This document shows, piece after piece, positions 1 through 9,018 of a stretch of DNA of 64,000 bases. The notes under the pieces are model-generated. The model did no database searches, was not told where the DNA came from, and saw nothing but the letters and a program-made list of their open reading frames with translations. Origin of the DNA: Dryocola boscaweniae (GTDB lineage Bacteria; Pseudomonadota; Gammaproteobacteria; Enterobacterales; Enterobacteriaceae); assembly GCF_025215095.1 (NCBI RefSeq), contig NZ_JALHAP010000077.1, positions 1 to 64,000 of the forward strand, in the 5' to 3' direction. Position numbers and translations under genes: made by a program. Position 1 is the stretch's first letter, and every line of letters begins with the position of its first letter.

Positions 1-2
1 GC

Positions 3-113
3 GCAGATGGTGAAGCTACCGATAAGAAGGGAAAGAGCGTTCCCGAGAGTGGTGAAAGAGAGGCCCTGGAAATACCCAAAACCTCAGAAGAAAACAGCCA
101 GTCAGTTGCTTAA
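3..113 (+). CDS. 3' end of an unidentified gene (partial)
   Basis: An open frame enters from the left edge and stops at TAA 111-113. The 36 visible codons encode a hydrophilic, Glu/Lys/Ser-rich tail ending SQSVA. A second frame (stop 115-117) is also open but gives an Arg/Pro-rich sequence that looks less like protein. In E. coli the gene on this side of sbcB belongs to the yeeD/yeeE/plaP group; the tail is too short to match to any of these. The stop lies in the loop of the terminator hairpin, which supports this frame. Confidence 0.4.
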   Translation, partial: ADGEATDKKGKSVPESGEREALEIPKTSEENSQSVA

Positions 114-148
114 CTGACTGGCATTACTCCTGCGGGAGCCATTTTTTT
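97..148. terminator. Terminator pair between the left-edge gene and sbcB
   Basis: A perfect 11-bp inverted repeat (97-107 with 112-122, 4-base loop) overlaps the stop of the left-edge gene. It is followed by a short second stem (CTCC/GGAG at 127-138) and seven T at 142-148. The second hairpin with its T-run is a standard intrinsic terminator for the rightward gene. sbcB converges on the same spot and ends at 153. Confidence 0.7.
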
Positions 149-152
149 ACCT

Positions 153-1592
153 TTAATTCACCAAAAACTGCGCATATTCGAACAGCGCTTTAAGCAGCGC
201 CGTCTTCTCTTTATCCCCTTCGTGCTGGTTATACAGCGCTTCCAGCTCCAGCGCGTAGGCCTGCAATGCTTCTTGTGACAGCACTTCCTGACGATGTGCT
301 AACCAGCGCTGTTGCTCGACTTCATCCAGCGAGCCGGGGAAGTTACGCGCCCGGTAATTAAACAGCAGCTTCTCAATACGCTTATCCACGAACGAAATAT
401 CCAGCGCCGGAAGATTCTGCGGCTCGGTTTGCAGCACAATACGCATCGCCGCCCGGTCGGCATCGCTGAAGAAACCGTTATAAATCTGCGCATCGACGTT
501 ATCCGACGGCACAAAAGGTTCTGCCTCGGCAAAAATCGCCACCGCTTTTTCCCGCACGTCAGGATGTTCACGCAGGACTTTTAAATTCTCCAGGCATTGC
601 TGGCGATTAATGCCCAGACGTTCCGCATCTTCCGGGCGCAACGTATTGGCAACGGCCAGCACGGGACATTTATTGAGATGAACAAGTTTAACCGGCACGG
701 CTGCCGCATCGCCGAGGGCAGCTTTCGGCGTATATAAACGCTCGCGAAGCGTATCGGCGTCCAGTTCAAGCAAAGGCGTAATATCACCGGCAAGGTCGAC
801 CATAATCACCGCGTTGCGGTTTTCCGGATGCCAGGCAAGGGGGGCAATCCAGCTTGTGTTGCCGCGCCAGGCGCCAAACATACCCGAGACGTGAACCAGC
901 GGTTTCATCTGCGGAATATCAATCAGCGTCATCAGCTTCTGCTTAGAACGGTAGCTATACAGATAATCAAACAAACGCGGCTGCCGGGTTTTCACCAGTT
1001 GCGCCATCGCGATGGTGGCGTAAACGTCCGACATCGCGTCGTGCGCATTAGCATGCTCTATGCCGTTGGCTTTAGTGAGATGCTCAAGGCGGAAACTCGG
1101 CAGGCCGTCTTCGTTTTCCGGCCAGACAATTCCTTCCGGGCGCAGCGCATAGCAGGCACGCATCACATCCAGCAGGTCCCAGCGCGAATTGTCATTCTGC
1201 CAGCTCCATGCGTATGGATCGTAAAAATTGCGATAGAAAATATTACGCGTCACTTCATCGTCAAAGCGCACGTTGTTATAGCCCACCACGCAGGTTTTCG
1301 GCACGGTGAAAATATCGTGAATGCGTTTTGCAAATGCGGCTTCGTTCTCGCCGCGCGCCAGCGCCTGCTGAGGCGTAATACCGGTAATCATTATCGCTTC
1401 CGGCTGAGGCAAATAGTCGTCCGCAGGCTTGCAGTAAAACACTTCAGGCTCGCCGATAACGTTGAACTGCTCGTCGGTACGAATAGCGGCAAACTGCGCC
1501 GGGCGGTCGAGCGACGGGCTCTTACCGAAGGTTTCATAATCGTGGAAGAGAAAGGTCGGCAGCGATACGGTTTCAGACACGGAAGTTACCAT
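153..1592 (-). CDS. sbcB: Exodeoxyribonuclease I
   Basis: Degrades single-stranded DNA 3'-to-5' in the cytoplasm during mismatch repair and recombination; known from E. coli ExoI. The product is 479 aa against 475 in E. coli and is recognisable along its whole length. The DEDD exonuclease motif HDYETF sits near residues 17-22 (catalytic Asp18 and Glu20, E. coli Asp15/Glu17) and NAHDAMSD carries the later catalytic His and Asp. An upstream in-frame extension to 1808 exists but does not resemble ExoI, so I start at ATG 1590-1592. Single-gene unit, convergent with the left-edge gene; the acyltransferase pseudogene lies upstream. Confidence 0.97.
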   Translation of the reverse strand: MVTSVSETVSLPTFLFHDYETFGKSPSLDRPAQFAAIRTDEQFNVIGEPEVFYCKPADDYLPQPEAIMITGITPQQALARGENEAAFAKRIHDIFTVPKTCVVGYNNVRFDDEVTRNIFYRNFYDPYAWSWQNDNSRWDLLDVMRACYALRPEGIVWPENEDGLPSFRLEHLTKANGIEHANAHDAMSDVYATIAMAQLVKTRQPRLFDYLYSYRSKQKLMTLIDIPQMKPLVHVSGMFGAWRGNTSWIAPLAWHPENRNAVIMVDLAGDITPLLELDADTLRERLYTPKAALGDAAAVPVKLVHLNKCPVLAVANTLRPEDAERLGINRQQCLENLKVLREHPDVREKAVAIFAEAEPFVPSDNVDAQIYNGFFSDADRAAMRIVLQTEPQNLPALDISFVDKRIEKLLFNYRARNFPGSLDEVEQQRWLAHRQEVLSQEALQAYALELEALYNQHEGDKEKTALLKALFEYAQFLVN

Positions 1593-1671
1593 TAAGCTGA
1601 TGAAAGTCTGGCTCAATGGTAACTCATTTGTTAAGGCATCAGAAGAAAAGCAGCGGTTAAAGCGGCTGCCG

Positions 1672-2124
1672 CTACGGCTGTATCGGCTGGCTGCCGATAA
1701 TGCGTTTGCCTGACGCAATGCCGGGTTTCTCGACTTTATGGTAAAGGGCGAAGGCGATAAGCCAGATAATCGGCAGGCAGATACCCGTTTCTCCAAACCA
1801 GACGCCAAAAATCAGCGCGAAGACCAGCAGTAAATAATAAAGCGGAGCAATTCTGAAAAAACGTCTTAACCAAAATATTCGCCATGTATTAACGCTATTC
1901 TATGGCTCTTTTTCCTGCCGGTCCTGATAATTTTTCGCCATCAAATAGCCGGACAATAAGATAAAGAGATCGACACCCATGCCGGGATCGTAAAGCAGGG
2001 GAATATTGCAGTGGGTGAGCAGGCAGATATGCCCGAGCAGTACGAATCCCCGCAGGCCTTCAAGTTCTGGCGCCCAGTTCTTACCTTGCACCATGCTGGT
2101 ACCTTTAGAATAAATATTATGCAA
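1672..2124 (-). pseudogene. Decayed OafA-type acyltransferase
   Basis: The first part reads as the start of an Acyl_transf_3 membrane acyltransferase (ELEGLRGF, then LLGHI, then GVDLFILLSGYLMAK). A TAG at 1900-1902 interrupts it. The same frame then continues without break to TAG 1672-1674 with RRFFRIAPLYYLLL, followed at once by a sequence typical of the family's C-terminal end (a membrane helix, then YHKVEKPG). So the gene has both an amber stop and a large internal deletion: about 150 codons remain of the usual 350 or more. The start may be the ATG at 2092-2094. No intact copy of this type is visible, although a different acyltransferase lies at 15175-16272. Confidence 0.75.
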
Positions 2125-2332
2125 AAGCGCAAAATATAAACGAATACGGAGCCTGGCAATAAATCAATAAAGAGAAGAATGAATATCAGATAATATGCAG
2201 GCTCGGCCTGGAAAATAATCAAAATAAAGTCATTTAAATGAAAGATGTCATATTTTATTGCAATTTTTCCGCGCAAAAAAAGACAAATTCCCGTAAAAAG
2301 AGCCGCTTAAAATAAGTTTCCGAGGATATATT

Positions 2333-3496
2333 TTGAAAAACCGCCTGTTACTTGCACTGAGTCTTCTCACTGTGTCTGTTCATTCCGCCTTTGCTGACAA
2401 CTTTGTTACCGGACCGCAGCCACCGCAAATACAGGCAGGATCGTGGGTTCTGATGGATTACACCACCGGGCAGGTTTTAACCGCGCAAAATGAACATATG
2501 CAACGCAACCCGGCGAGCCTCACAAAACTGATGACCGGCTATGTTGTGGACCGCGCTATCGACAGCAGGCGCATAAGCGCTGACGATATTGTTACCGTAG
2601 GAAAAGACGCCTGGGCTCAGGGAAACCCCGTATTTAACGGTTCATCGCTGATGTTCCTGAAACCCGGCGACAGGCTTACGGTGCGCGATCTAAGCCGCGG
2701 CCTGATTATCGATTCCGGCAACGATGCCTGCGTGGCGCTGGCGGATTATGTTGCAGGCGGCGAACCGCAGTTCGTGGCGATGATGAATAAATACGTTACG
2801 CAGCTTGGCCTGCGAGATACCCATTTCGAAACCGTTCACGGTCTTGATGCGTCCGGCCAGCACAGCTCTGCTTATGATTTGGCCGTGCTTTCGCGTGCAA
2901 TAATTCACGGCGAGCCCGAGTTCTACCACATGTATAGCGAGCGTAGCCTGACGTGGAACGGCATCACCCAGCAAAACCGTAACGGCCTGCTGTGGGACAA
3001 AAACCTTAACGTCGACGGGCTGAAAACGGGCCACACGTCGGGGGCAGGATTTAATCTGATCGCTTCAAGCGTGGAAGGGCAGCGCCGCCTGATTGCCGTG
3101 ATAATGGGAGCCGATAGCCCGAAAGGGCGTGAAGAGCAGGCCCGTAAACTGCTGCACTGGGGCCAGGATAACTTCGACACCGTGCAAATCCTGCATAAAG
3201 GCAAAAAAATCGGTACGGAACATATCTGGTATGGCGACGCTGATGCCTTTGAGGTGGGGACTAATCAGGATGTTTATATGGCGCTGCCAAAATCCGAGGT
3301 CCCCAATATCAAAGCTAAATACTTGCTTGATCGGCAGGATATAGAAGCGCCTTTGGCGGTAAATCAGCGCGTTGGTGAAATCGAACTCTTTGATCGCGAC
3401 AAACTTATCGCGCACTGGCCGCTGGTCTCGCTCAGCGAAGTCAAGAAAGGTGGAATGTGGTCGCGCTTTAGCGATTACCTGCACCGCAAATTCTGA
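2333..3496 (+). CDS. dacD: D-alanyl-D-alanine carboxypeptidase DacD (PBP6b)
   Basis: Periplasmic penicillin-binding protein that removes the terminal D-Ala from peptidoglycan stem peptides. 387 aa (E. coli 388), aligned end to end. A Sec signal peptide ends near residue 21 (AFA). The three serine-DD-peptidase motifs are present: SLTK at 62-65, SGN at 128-130 and KTG at 231-233. The C-terminal region ends in an amphipathic stretch of the kind that anchors low-mass PBPs to the membrane. The start is TTG 2333-2335, preceded by CGAGGA; no better start agrees with the signal peptide. Followed by its own terminator. Confidence 0.96.
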   Translation: MKNRLLLALSLLTVSVHSAFADNFVTGPQPPQIQAGSWVLMDYTTGQVLTAQNEHMQRNPASLTKLMTGYVVDRAIDSRRISADDIVTVGKDAWAQGNPVFNGSSLMFLKPGDRLTVRDLSRGLIIDSGNDACVALADYVAGGEPQFVAMMNKYVTQLGLRDTHFETVHGLDASGQHSSAYDLAVLSRAIIHGEPEFYHMYSERSLTWNGITQQNRNGLLWDKNLNVDGLKTGHTSGAGFNLIASSVEGQRRLIAVIMGADSPKGREEQARKLLHWGQDNFDTVQILHKGKKIGTEHIWYGDADAFEVGTNQDVYMALPKSEVPNIKAKYLLDRQDIEAPLAVNQRVGEIELFDRDKLIAHWPLVSLSEVKKGGMWSRFSDYLHRKF

Positions 3497-3516
3497 ATTC
3501 CCCTGAGAAGGAATAG

Positions 3517-3547
3517 CGGGAGGGGAGCGATCCCCTGCCGTTTTTTT
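3517..3547 (+). terminator. dacD terminator
   Basis: Stem AGGGGA/TCCCCT with loop GCGA, extended outward by CGG/CCG, then seven T (3541-3547), 20 bases after the dacD stop. Confidence 0.85.
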
Positions 3548-3623
3548 GCCTAAACTGAAAGGCGATCCTGCTCGCAAAACCACCATCCTGACCTCGCGGG
3601 CGCTATGGCATATTGATATTTGG

Positions 3624-3639
3624 GTGTATAAATATACAG
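3624..3639. promoter_or_regulatory. LexA (SOS) box upstream of sbmC
   Basis: GTGTATAAATATACAG matches the LexA consensus CTGT-N8-ACAG at every conserved base except the first. It lies 26 bp before the sbmC start codon. sbmC of E. coli is a known SOS gene with a LexA box in the same place. Confidence 0.8.
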
Positions 3640-3664
3640 TATATTAACCCGATCGGGAGGATGC

Positions 3665-4135
3665 ATGGAATTCAAAATACAACAGGTGCCAGAACGTAAA
3701 GTCGCCGGTTTTCATATGGTTGGCCCGTGGGAGAAAACGGTGCATCAGGGATTTGAGCAGCTAGCCCTGTGGGTAAAATCACAAAAAATAACCGGCAGCG
3801 AATGGCTGGCGGTTTATTACGACAACCCCGATGAGGTGCCTGCAGAGAAACTGCGCTGCGATACGGTTCTCAGCGTGCCGGAAGATTTTGTTGTGCCGGA
3901 AAACAGCGAAGGCGTTATCACCACGCGCATTGAGGCGGGGCTGTACGCTGTTGCGAGGGCGCGCGTCGATGACAACGACTTTGCCAAACCCTGGAATCAA
4001 TTCTTTAACAGCCTGGCGGCTGATGAAAGCTATCAGTTAACCGGCAAGCCCTGCTTTGAACACTATCTTAACGACGGCTCGGAAAGCGGCGTCTGGGACA
4101 TCGACATGTATGTTCCTGTTGCCGATAAGCGTTAA
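3665..4135 (+). CDS. sbmC: DNA gyrase inhibitor SbmC/GyrI
   Basis: Small cytoplasmic protein that binds gyrase and protects cells from gyrase poisons such as microcin B17. 156 aa (E. coli 157) with the GyrI-like ligand-binding fold of the Rob/SoxS C-terminal family. Shared signatures are [11 protein letters not shown] near the N-terminus, [17 protein letters not shown] in the middle and CFEHYLNDG near the end. ATG 3665 has GGGAGG close upstream. The LexA box in front implies induction on DNA damage. Monocistronic. Confidence 0.96.
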   Translation: MEFKIQQVPERKVAGFHMVGPWEKTVHQGFEQLALWVKSQKITGSEWLAVYYDNPDEVPAEKLRCDTVLSVPEDFVVPENSEGVITTRIEAGLYAVARARVDDNDFAKPWNQFFNSLAADESYQLTGKPCFEHYLNDGSESGVWDIDMYVPVADKR

Positions 4136-4187
4136 TAACCACCTTAAAAATTGCAATAACTATATCGTTATCTGTATTGATCTAAAC

Positions 4188-4220
4188 CAAACACCCGGAG
4201 GCTCGTTTTTCGGGTGTTTG
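4188..4220 (+). terminator. Inverted repeat after sbmC, possible terminator
   Basis: Perfect 10-bp stem CAAACACCCG/CGGGTGTTTG with a 13-base loop that contains TTTTT. It lies 50 bp after the sbmC stop and 45 bp before yeeA. The stem ends in AAACA/TGTTT, so it can end transcription of sbmC, but no separate T-run follows. Confidence 0.5.
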
Positions 4221-4264
4221 CGATTAGTCTGATACAATCGCGCTTTTGGTTTCAGGAGACGGGT

Positions 4265-5323
4265 GTGCGCCCCGACAAATCACTTAGCCCGTTTGAAATC
4301 CGTGTTTACAGCCACTACCGAACGGTACACGGAATTCGCATCGCGCTGGCGTTTATTCTCACGTTTATTCTCGTTCGCGTACTCAACGTGCCGGAAGGCA
4401 CCTGGCCGCTGATTACCCTCGTGGTGGTCATGGGCCCAATCTCATTCTGGGGCAACGTGGTTCCCCGGGCCTTTGAACGCATCGGCGGCACTATTTTTGG
4501 TGCGGCGCTCGGGCTTGTCGCACTCAAATTAGAGCTTTATTCCCTGCCATTAATGCTGCTCTGGTGCGCCATCGCCATGTTTTTATGCGGCTTTCTGGCG
4601 CTCGGCAAGCGTCCCTATCAGGCCTTACTGATCGGCATCACTCTTTCTGTGGTGGTGGGCGCGCCTGCGGGCGACCTGGAAATCGCGCTGTGGCGCAGCG
4701 GCGATGTCATTTTCGGATCGCTGCTGGCGATGCTGTTCACCAGCATCTATCCTCAACGGGCGTTTATCCACTGGCGCATCCAGATGGCGAACTTTGTCAC
4801 TGCGTTTGGACGCATTTATAACGCGGGCTTCTCGCCTAACCTGCTGGAGCGCCCGCGTCTGGAAAAACCGCTGCAAACCATCCTCAATGACGTGGTGAAA
4901 ATGCGCGCGTTGATTGGCCCCAGCAGCAAAGAAACGCACATTCAGAAATCGATTTTTGAAGCGATTCAGAAAGTGAGCCGCAACATGGTATGTACGCTTG
5001 AGCTGCAAATTAACGCGTACTGGTCTTCACGAGCCAGCCACTTTTTGATGATTAACGCGCGCACGCTGCGCGACACGCAGCAGATGACGCAAAAAACCCT
5101 CAGCGCTATTGCGCTTGCTTTGCAGGAGGGCAATCCGTCGCCTATCTCCGCCAATACCGAAAAGCTCAACGAAATTGTTAGCGAACTGCGTCAACTGATG
5201 CAGGAAGGCCAGGGCAGCGCGCTGCAGGAAACGCCGATTCATGGCTATGTGTGGTTAAGCCTGGAACTGGCCCGCCAGTTGGAATTGCTGTCGCAGCTTA
5301 TCTGCCGCGCGCTGCGTAAGTAG
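4265..5323 (+). CDS. yeeA: Inner-membrane FUSC-family protein YeeA
   Basis: Inner-membrane protein of the fusaric-acid-resistance/AaeB-like family; transport substrate unknown. 352 aa, exactly the E. coli length. The first ~170 residues contain about five or six hydrophobic segments with conserved GPISFWGNVVPRAFERIGGT; the rest is a soluble helical domain. I use GTG 4265 because a clear AGGAGA lies 5 bases before it and the protein then begins MRPDKSLSPFEI, as in E. coli; the longer frame from ATG 4214 starts inside the sbmC hairpin. Confidence 0.93.
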   Translation: MRPDKSLSPFEIRVYSHYRTVHGIRIALAFILTFILVRVLNVPEGTWPLITLVVVMGPISFWGNVVPRAFERIGGTIFGAALGLVALKLELYSLPLMLLWCAIAMFLCGFLALGKRPYQALLIGITLSVVVGAPAGDLEIALWRSGDVIFGSLLAMLFTSIYPQRAFIHWRIQMANFVTAFGRIYNAGFSPNLLERPRLEKPLQTILNDVVKMRALIGPSSKETHIQKSIFEAIQKVSRNMVCTLELQINAYWSSRASHFLMINARTLRDTQQMTQKTLSAIALALQEGNPSPISANTEKLNEIVSELRQLMQEGQGSALQETPIHGYVWLSLELARQLELLSQLICRALRK

Positions 5324-5485
5324 CGCGTGAGCGCCCAGCTTTTACAATGCTGGTTTCGATTCAGCCGTATTTGAGGTTAAGATAGAGCAAGCGACCGATA
5401 AATCATTGTCAACGGCAACCTCTACCATTATGGTTAGGGCAGTTGTCTTAACGAATCCGAGTATGAATTTAGCAGGGGTGTAAAA

Positions 5486-5806
5486 ATGGAAAATACTAAG
5501 CCTTCTTTCCAGGATGTTCTGGAATTTGTGCGTCTGTTCCGTCGTAAGAACAAACTGCAACGTGAAATCCAGGACGTTGAGAAAAAGATCCGTGACAACT
5601 CAAAACGTGTTCTGCTCCTCGATAACCTGAGCGACTACATCAAGCCGGGCATGAGCATCGAAGCTATTCAGGGCATCATCGCCAGCATGAAGACCGACTA
5701 TGAAGACCGCGTTGATGACTACATCATCAAAAACGCCGAGCTTTCCAAAGAGCGTCGCGAAATTTCTAAAAAACTTAAAGCGATGGGTGAACTGAAGCCT
5801 GAATAA
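5486..5806 (+). CDS. tmaR: PTS-system polar localisation regulator TmaR (YeeX)
   Basis: Coiled-coil protein that clusters at the cell pole and controls localisation and activity of the general PTS enzyme EI in E. coli. 106 aa (E. coli 109) and almost identical, including [18 protein letters not shown] and [15 protein letters not shown]. Highly charged and helical throughout. Own strong terminator downstream. Very high conservation marks this as core chromosome. Confidence 0.97.
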   Translation: MENTKPSFQDVLEFVRLFRRKNKLQREIQDVEKKIRDNSKRVLLLDNLSDYIKPGMSIEAIQGIIASMKTDYEDRVDDYIIKNAELSKERREISKKLKAMGELKPE

Positions 5807-5827
5807 GCTTTAGTGAACAGAATCCTG

Positions 5828-5853
5828 AAAACCGCCTACCCGGCGGTTTTTTT
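5828..5853 (+). terminator. tmaR terminator
   Basis: Stem AAAACCGCC/GGCGGTTTT with a 5-base loop, running into a T-run that ends at 5853. Confidence 0.9.
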
Positions 5854-5972
5854 GTGTCCGCGGCAAGGATGCGAAAACACGTAACGGCTTGTTATAGTGC
5901 AATACTTTTCTCGTCCTGAAGTTTTACACTGTACGCGGTTGAATTATTCGTAATCCTGACAAAGAGTGAGCG

Positions 5973-6158
5973 TTGACGTTACTGGCTGGGCGACAGCAAC
6001 CTGCTGGATTACTGGCTTGGCGATGCGCAAACCTGGCCCCATCCGGTGCGCTGGATCGGCAACCTGATAACCTTCATACATGGGTTAATGAAGCTGGCTG
6101 CGTGCTGGCGTTATCGTTTTTTGCCTTGCTGCGCTGGTTTACCTTTGGCGCGGCTTAA
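5973..6158 (+). pseudogene. cbiB: Remnant of cbiB (adenosylcobinamide-phosphate synthase)
   Basis: Three pieces of CbiB are crammed into 186 bp. LTLLA opens at TTG 5973. After a frame change, LLDYWLGDAQTWPHPVRWIG (6001-6060) matches the CbiB N-terminal signature (GDPQHWPHPVRWIG in Salmonella). The first frame then resumes and ends in a hydrophobic tail (VLALSFFALLRW...) like the CbiB C-terminus, stopping at 6158. About 250 central codons are missing. Intact CbiB joins aminopropanol phosphate to cobyric acid, the step right after CbiP. The scar lies 18 bp upstream of cbiP, showing that a cbiB-cbiP-cobUST order once stood here. Confidence 0.75.
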
Positions 6159-6176
6159 AACTAAACAGGAGGCATG

Positions 6177-7715
6177 ATGGGCAATGCCGTAATGATCCAG
6201 GGCACCGCTTCGGACGTAGGAAAAAGCGTGCTGGTGGCAGGGCTGTGCCGCATTTTCGTTCAGGACGGACTGCGGGTCGCGCCGTTTAAATCGCAGAATA
6301 TGGCCCTTAATTCAGGCATCACGCCAGACGGCAAAGAGATGGGCCGCGCGCAGATATTCCAGGCGGAAGCCGCCGGCATTGCGCCGGATGTGCGCATGAA
6401 TCCCGTGCTGTTAAAACCCACCAGCGACTGCAAAGCGCAGGTGGTGTTGATGGGCAAAGTCGCGACCAACATGGACGCGGTCACTTATCACAATTACAAG
6501 CCCCGGTTGCGCAGCCGGATTCAGCAGGTTTACCGCAGCCTTGCATCCGAATACGAAGTAATGGTGCTCGAAGGGGCTGGCAGCCCGGCGGAAATTAACT
6601 TACGCGACCGCGATATCGTCAATATGGGGATGGCTGAACTGGCCGAATGTCCGGTAATTCTGGTGGCGGATATTGACCGCGGCGGCGTATTTGCCGCGAT
6701 TTACGGCACGCTCGCGCTTTTGCCCGAACATGAAAAGCGGCGCGTAAAAGGCGTTATCATCAACAAGTTTCGCGGCGATAAAGCGCTGCTTTATTCCGGC
6801 ATCGAACAGATCGAAGCGCTGACCGGCGTGCCGGTGCTGGGCGTAATGCCGTGGCTGAAAGTGGACCTGGAAGATGAAGACAGCGTGGTTCTGGAACGCG
6901 GTAAATACGATGCCCGGACGCCAAAGGATTTGGATATCGCGGTCATTCAACTGCCGTATATGTCCAACTTCACCGACTTTAACGCGCTGGCGGCCCAGCC
7001 GGACGCGCGCCTGCGCTATGTCAGCCAGCCGCATGAACTTCAGGGCTGCGACCTTGTTATTCTTCCCGGCAGCAAAAATACGTTAAGCGACCTGCGCTGG
7101 GTGCGTGAGAACGGTTTTGAGCAAGCCTTGCTGGCGCATCATCAAGCGAACGGCGCGGTGCTGGGCATTTGCGGCGGCTACCAGATGCTTGGCAAGCATA
7201 TCTTCGATGCGGTGGAGTCCGGGCTGGAGGAAATGCCGGGGATCGGCCTGCTCGATGTGGTTACCCGTTTCGCAAGCTCGAAAACCACAACTCGCGTAGC
7301 AGGCAAAACGCTTCCGGCATTGCCTGGCATCTTCAGCGCCTGCGCGGCGCTCAGGCTGGAGGGATACGAAATTCATATGGGTGAAACGCAGCGCGGCCCG
7401 AGCGTTGAATCCTTTGCCCACCTGAACGAATGCAACGCTCTCCCTTACGACAGCGCAGAGGGTGCGGTAAACGCCGAAGGCAACGTGCTGGGAACTTATA
7501 TGCACGGCGTGTTTGATAACGGTGAATTTACCCGTGCGCTGCTCAACGCTCTGCGCGAGCGAAAAGGGCTGAAGGCGTGGGACGGCGAGCCGTTTGATTA
7601 TCAGCAGCACAAACAGCGGCAGTTCGATATTCTCGCCGACGCCATGCGTGAATACATTGATATCGAAAGCATTTATAAAATCATGCACGAGCATCAGGAG
7701 CAATCATGTATCTGA
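6177..7715 (+). CDS. cbiP: Cobyric acid synthase CbiP
   Basis: Glutamine-dependent amidation of adenosylcobyrinic acid a,c-diamide at four side chains to give cobyric acid; cytoplasmic. 512 aa (Salmonella 506). N-terminal ATP-binding domain with the dethiobiotin-synthetase-type loop GTASDVGKS near residues 9-17. C-terminal class I glutaminase-type domain with Cys332 in [10 protein letters not shown] and His443 in YMHGVFD. Two adjacent ATGs (6174, 6177) follow AGGAGG at 6167-6172; the second is better spaced. Overlaps cobU by 10 bp, so translation is probably coupled. No cobalamin riboswitch was recognised upstream. With cbiB broken and the ring genes absent here, its substrate must come from elsewhere or the enzyme is a relic. 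Confidence 0.96.
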   Translation: MGNAVMIQGTASDVGKSVLVAGLCRIFVQDGLRVAPFKSQNMALNSGITPDGKEMGRAQIFQAEAAGIAPDVRMNPVLLKPTSDCKAQVVLMGKVATNMDAVTYHNYKPRLRSRIQQVYRSLASEYEVMVLEGAGSPAEINLRDRDIVNMGMAELAECPVILVADIDRGGVFAAIYGTLALLPEHEKRRVKGVIINKFRGDKALLYSGIEQIEALTGVPVLGVMPWLKVDLEDEDSVVLERGKYDARTPKDLDIAVIQLPYMSNFTDFNALAAQPDARLRYVSQPHELQGCDLVILPGSKNTLSDLRWVRENGFEQALLAHHQANGAVLGICGGYQMLGKHIFDAVESGLEEMPGIGLLDVVTRFASSKTTTRVAGKTLPALPGIFSACAALRLEGYEIHMGETQRGPSVESFAHLNECNALPYDSAEGAVNAEGNVLGTYMHGVFDNGEFTRALLNALRERKGLKAWDGEPFDYQQHKQRQFDILADAMREYIDIESIYKIMHEHQEQSCI

Positions 7716-8248
7716 TTACCGGCGGCGCACGCAGCGGCAAAAGCAGCCATGCGGAGCGGCTGGCCGCCGCAAGCGAGCGCGTGCTGTACATCGCCACCTC
7801 GAAAGTTTTCGATGAGGAAATGGCGGCCCGCATTCAGCACCACCGCGACGCCCGTCCGGCACACTGGCGCACCGTTGAACGATACCGCGATTTGAACGGC
7901 GTTATCGGTGCTGAGAACGACCCGCAGGAGGCGATACTGCTGGAATGTATCACCACGTTAATCACCAATATTATGTTCGATGCGGCGGGCGGCGCGCCTG
8001 AAGACGAATGGGATTTTGTGTCTGTCGAGCAGCAGGTTAACCAGCAAATCGATGTGCTGCTGGCTGCCTGTGCGGCAAGCCCGGCACCGGTTTATCTCGT
8101 TACCAACGAAGTCGGCATGGGCATCGTGCCGGAAAATCGCCTGGCCCGTCACTTTCGCGATATAGCCGGGCGCGTAAATCAACGCCTGGCGCTCGCAGCG
8201 GAGGAAGTCTGGCTGGTTGTCTCAGGAATTGGAGTCAAAATTAAATGA
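7706..8248 (+). CDS. cobU: Cobinamide kinase / cobinamide-phosphate guanylyltransferase
   Basis: Phosphorylates adenosylcobinamide and then transfers GMP to give AdoCbi-GDP in nucleotide-loop assembly. 180 aa (E. coli 181), aligned throughout. P-loop GGARSGKS at 6-13; His46 in IQHHRD corresponds to the residue guanylylated in Salmonella CobU. Conserved [20 protein letters not shown] near the C-terminus. Start ATG 7706 lies inside the end of cbiP; the stop overlaps cobS by 4 bp. Works with CobS and CobT, also in salvage of imported cobinamide. Confidence 0.97.
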   Translation: MYLITGGARSGKSSHAERLAAASERVLYIATSKVFDEEMAARIQHHRDARPAHWRTVERYRDLNGVIGAENDPQEAILLECITTLITNIMFDAAGGAPEDEWDFVSVEQQVNQQIDVLLAACAASPAPVYLVTNEVGMGIVPENRLARHFRDIAGRVNQRLALAAEEVWLVVSGIGVKIK

Positions 8249-8988
8249 TCTTCCGTTTGTATTTCGCCACGCTGCAATTTATGAGCCGTTTGCCGGTGCC
8301 TGGCCGCTGGTCGCAAGGGCTGGAAGTGGATCAATACGTGCGCGGTATTATCACTTTTCCCTTCGTGGGATTGCTGTTAGGCGCGCTTGCGGGCCTGGTC
8401 TTCGTTGTATTGCAGCCGTGGTGCGGTTTGCCGCTGGCTGCATTGGCCTACGTGCTGGCGCTGGCGCTGCTGACCGGCGGTTTTCATCTTGACGGCCTGG
8501 CCGATACCTGCGACGGCGTGTTTTCCGCGCGCAGCCGCGAACGTATGCTGGAAATCATGCGCGACAGCCGTCTTGGCACGCATGGCGGGCTGGCGCTGAT
8601 TATCGTCATTGTCGCTAAGGTGTTAGTCGTCAGCGAGCTTTCCCTGCGCGGCAGCCATATGCTGGCGGTGCTGGCCGCGGCCTCCGTTGCCGGGCGCAGC
8701 GCTTCCGTGCTGCTGATGTACAACCAGAAATACGCAAGAGAAAAGGGCTTAGGCAATCTTTTTATCGGCAAAGTAAGCGGTAAACAAACCGCGCTGACGC
8801 TTGCGGGCGGAGCGGCGCTGAGCCTGCTGCTTGTCCCGGCGACGGGGTTATTCGCCTTCGCTATTACGCTTGCCGCCATGTCGGTACTGGCCTGGATGCT
8901 GCGCCGGACGCTTGGCGGGCAGACAGGCGATACGCTTGGGGCCGCCATCGAACTTGGCGAAGTGATTTTCCTGCTGGCGCTTTTGTAG
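8245..8988 (+). CDS. cobS: Adenosylcobinamide-GDP ribazoletransferase (cobalamin synthase)
   Basis: Inner-membrane enzyme joining AdoCbi-GDP with alpha-ribazole (phosphate) in the last assembly step. 247 aa, the same as E. coli. The acidic signature [11 protein letters not shown] is at residues 81-91; several hydrophobic segments follow, with [12 protein letters not shown] near the C-terminus as in other CobS. ATG 8245 overlaps the cobU stop (ATGA), so the two are translationally coupled. Confidence 0.97.
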   Translation: MIFRLYFATLQFMSRLPVPGRWSQGLEVDQYVRGIITFPFVGLLLGALAGLVFVVLQPWCGLPLAALAYVLALALLTGGFHLDGLADTCDGVFSARSRERMLEIMRDSRLGTHGGLALIIVIVAKVLVVSELSLRGSHMLAVLAAASVAGRSASVLLMYNQKYAREKGLGNLFIGKVSGKQTALTLAGGAALSLLLVPATGLFAFAITLAAMSVLAWMLRRTLGGQTGDTLGAAIELGEVIFLLALL

Positions 8989-9018
8989 CGGCAGACCAAC
9001 CCTTCAGAGAATAAATAA

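Noticed and set aside
828..1595. Plus-strand ORF of 255 codons
   Set aside because: Lies entirely antisense to sbcB, and the translation is rich in His/Arg/Gln with no family resemblance; a shadow of the GC-rich coding strand.
5854..6176. Cobalamin riboswitch before cbiP
   Set aside because: I looked for the B12-box and the conserved stem sequences and did not find them; the region holds the cbiB scar and a plain leader.
7083..7703. Minus-strand ORF of 206 codons
   Set aside because: Antisense to cbiP, no protein-like motifs and no ribosome-binding site.
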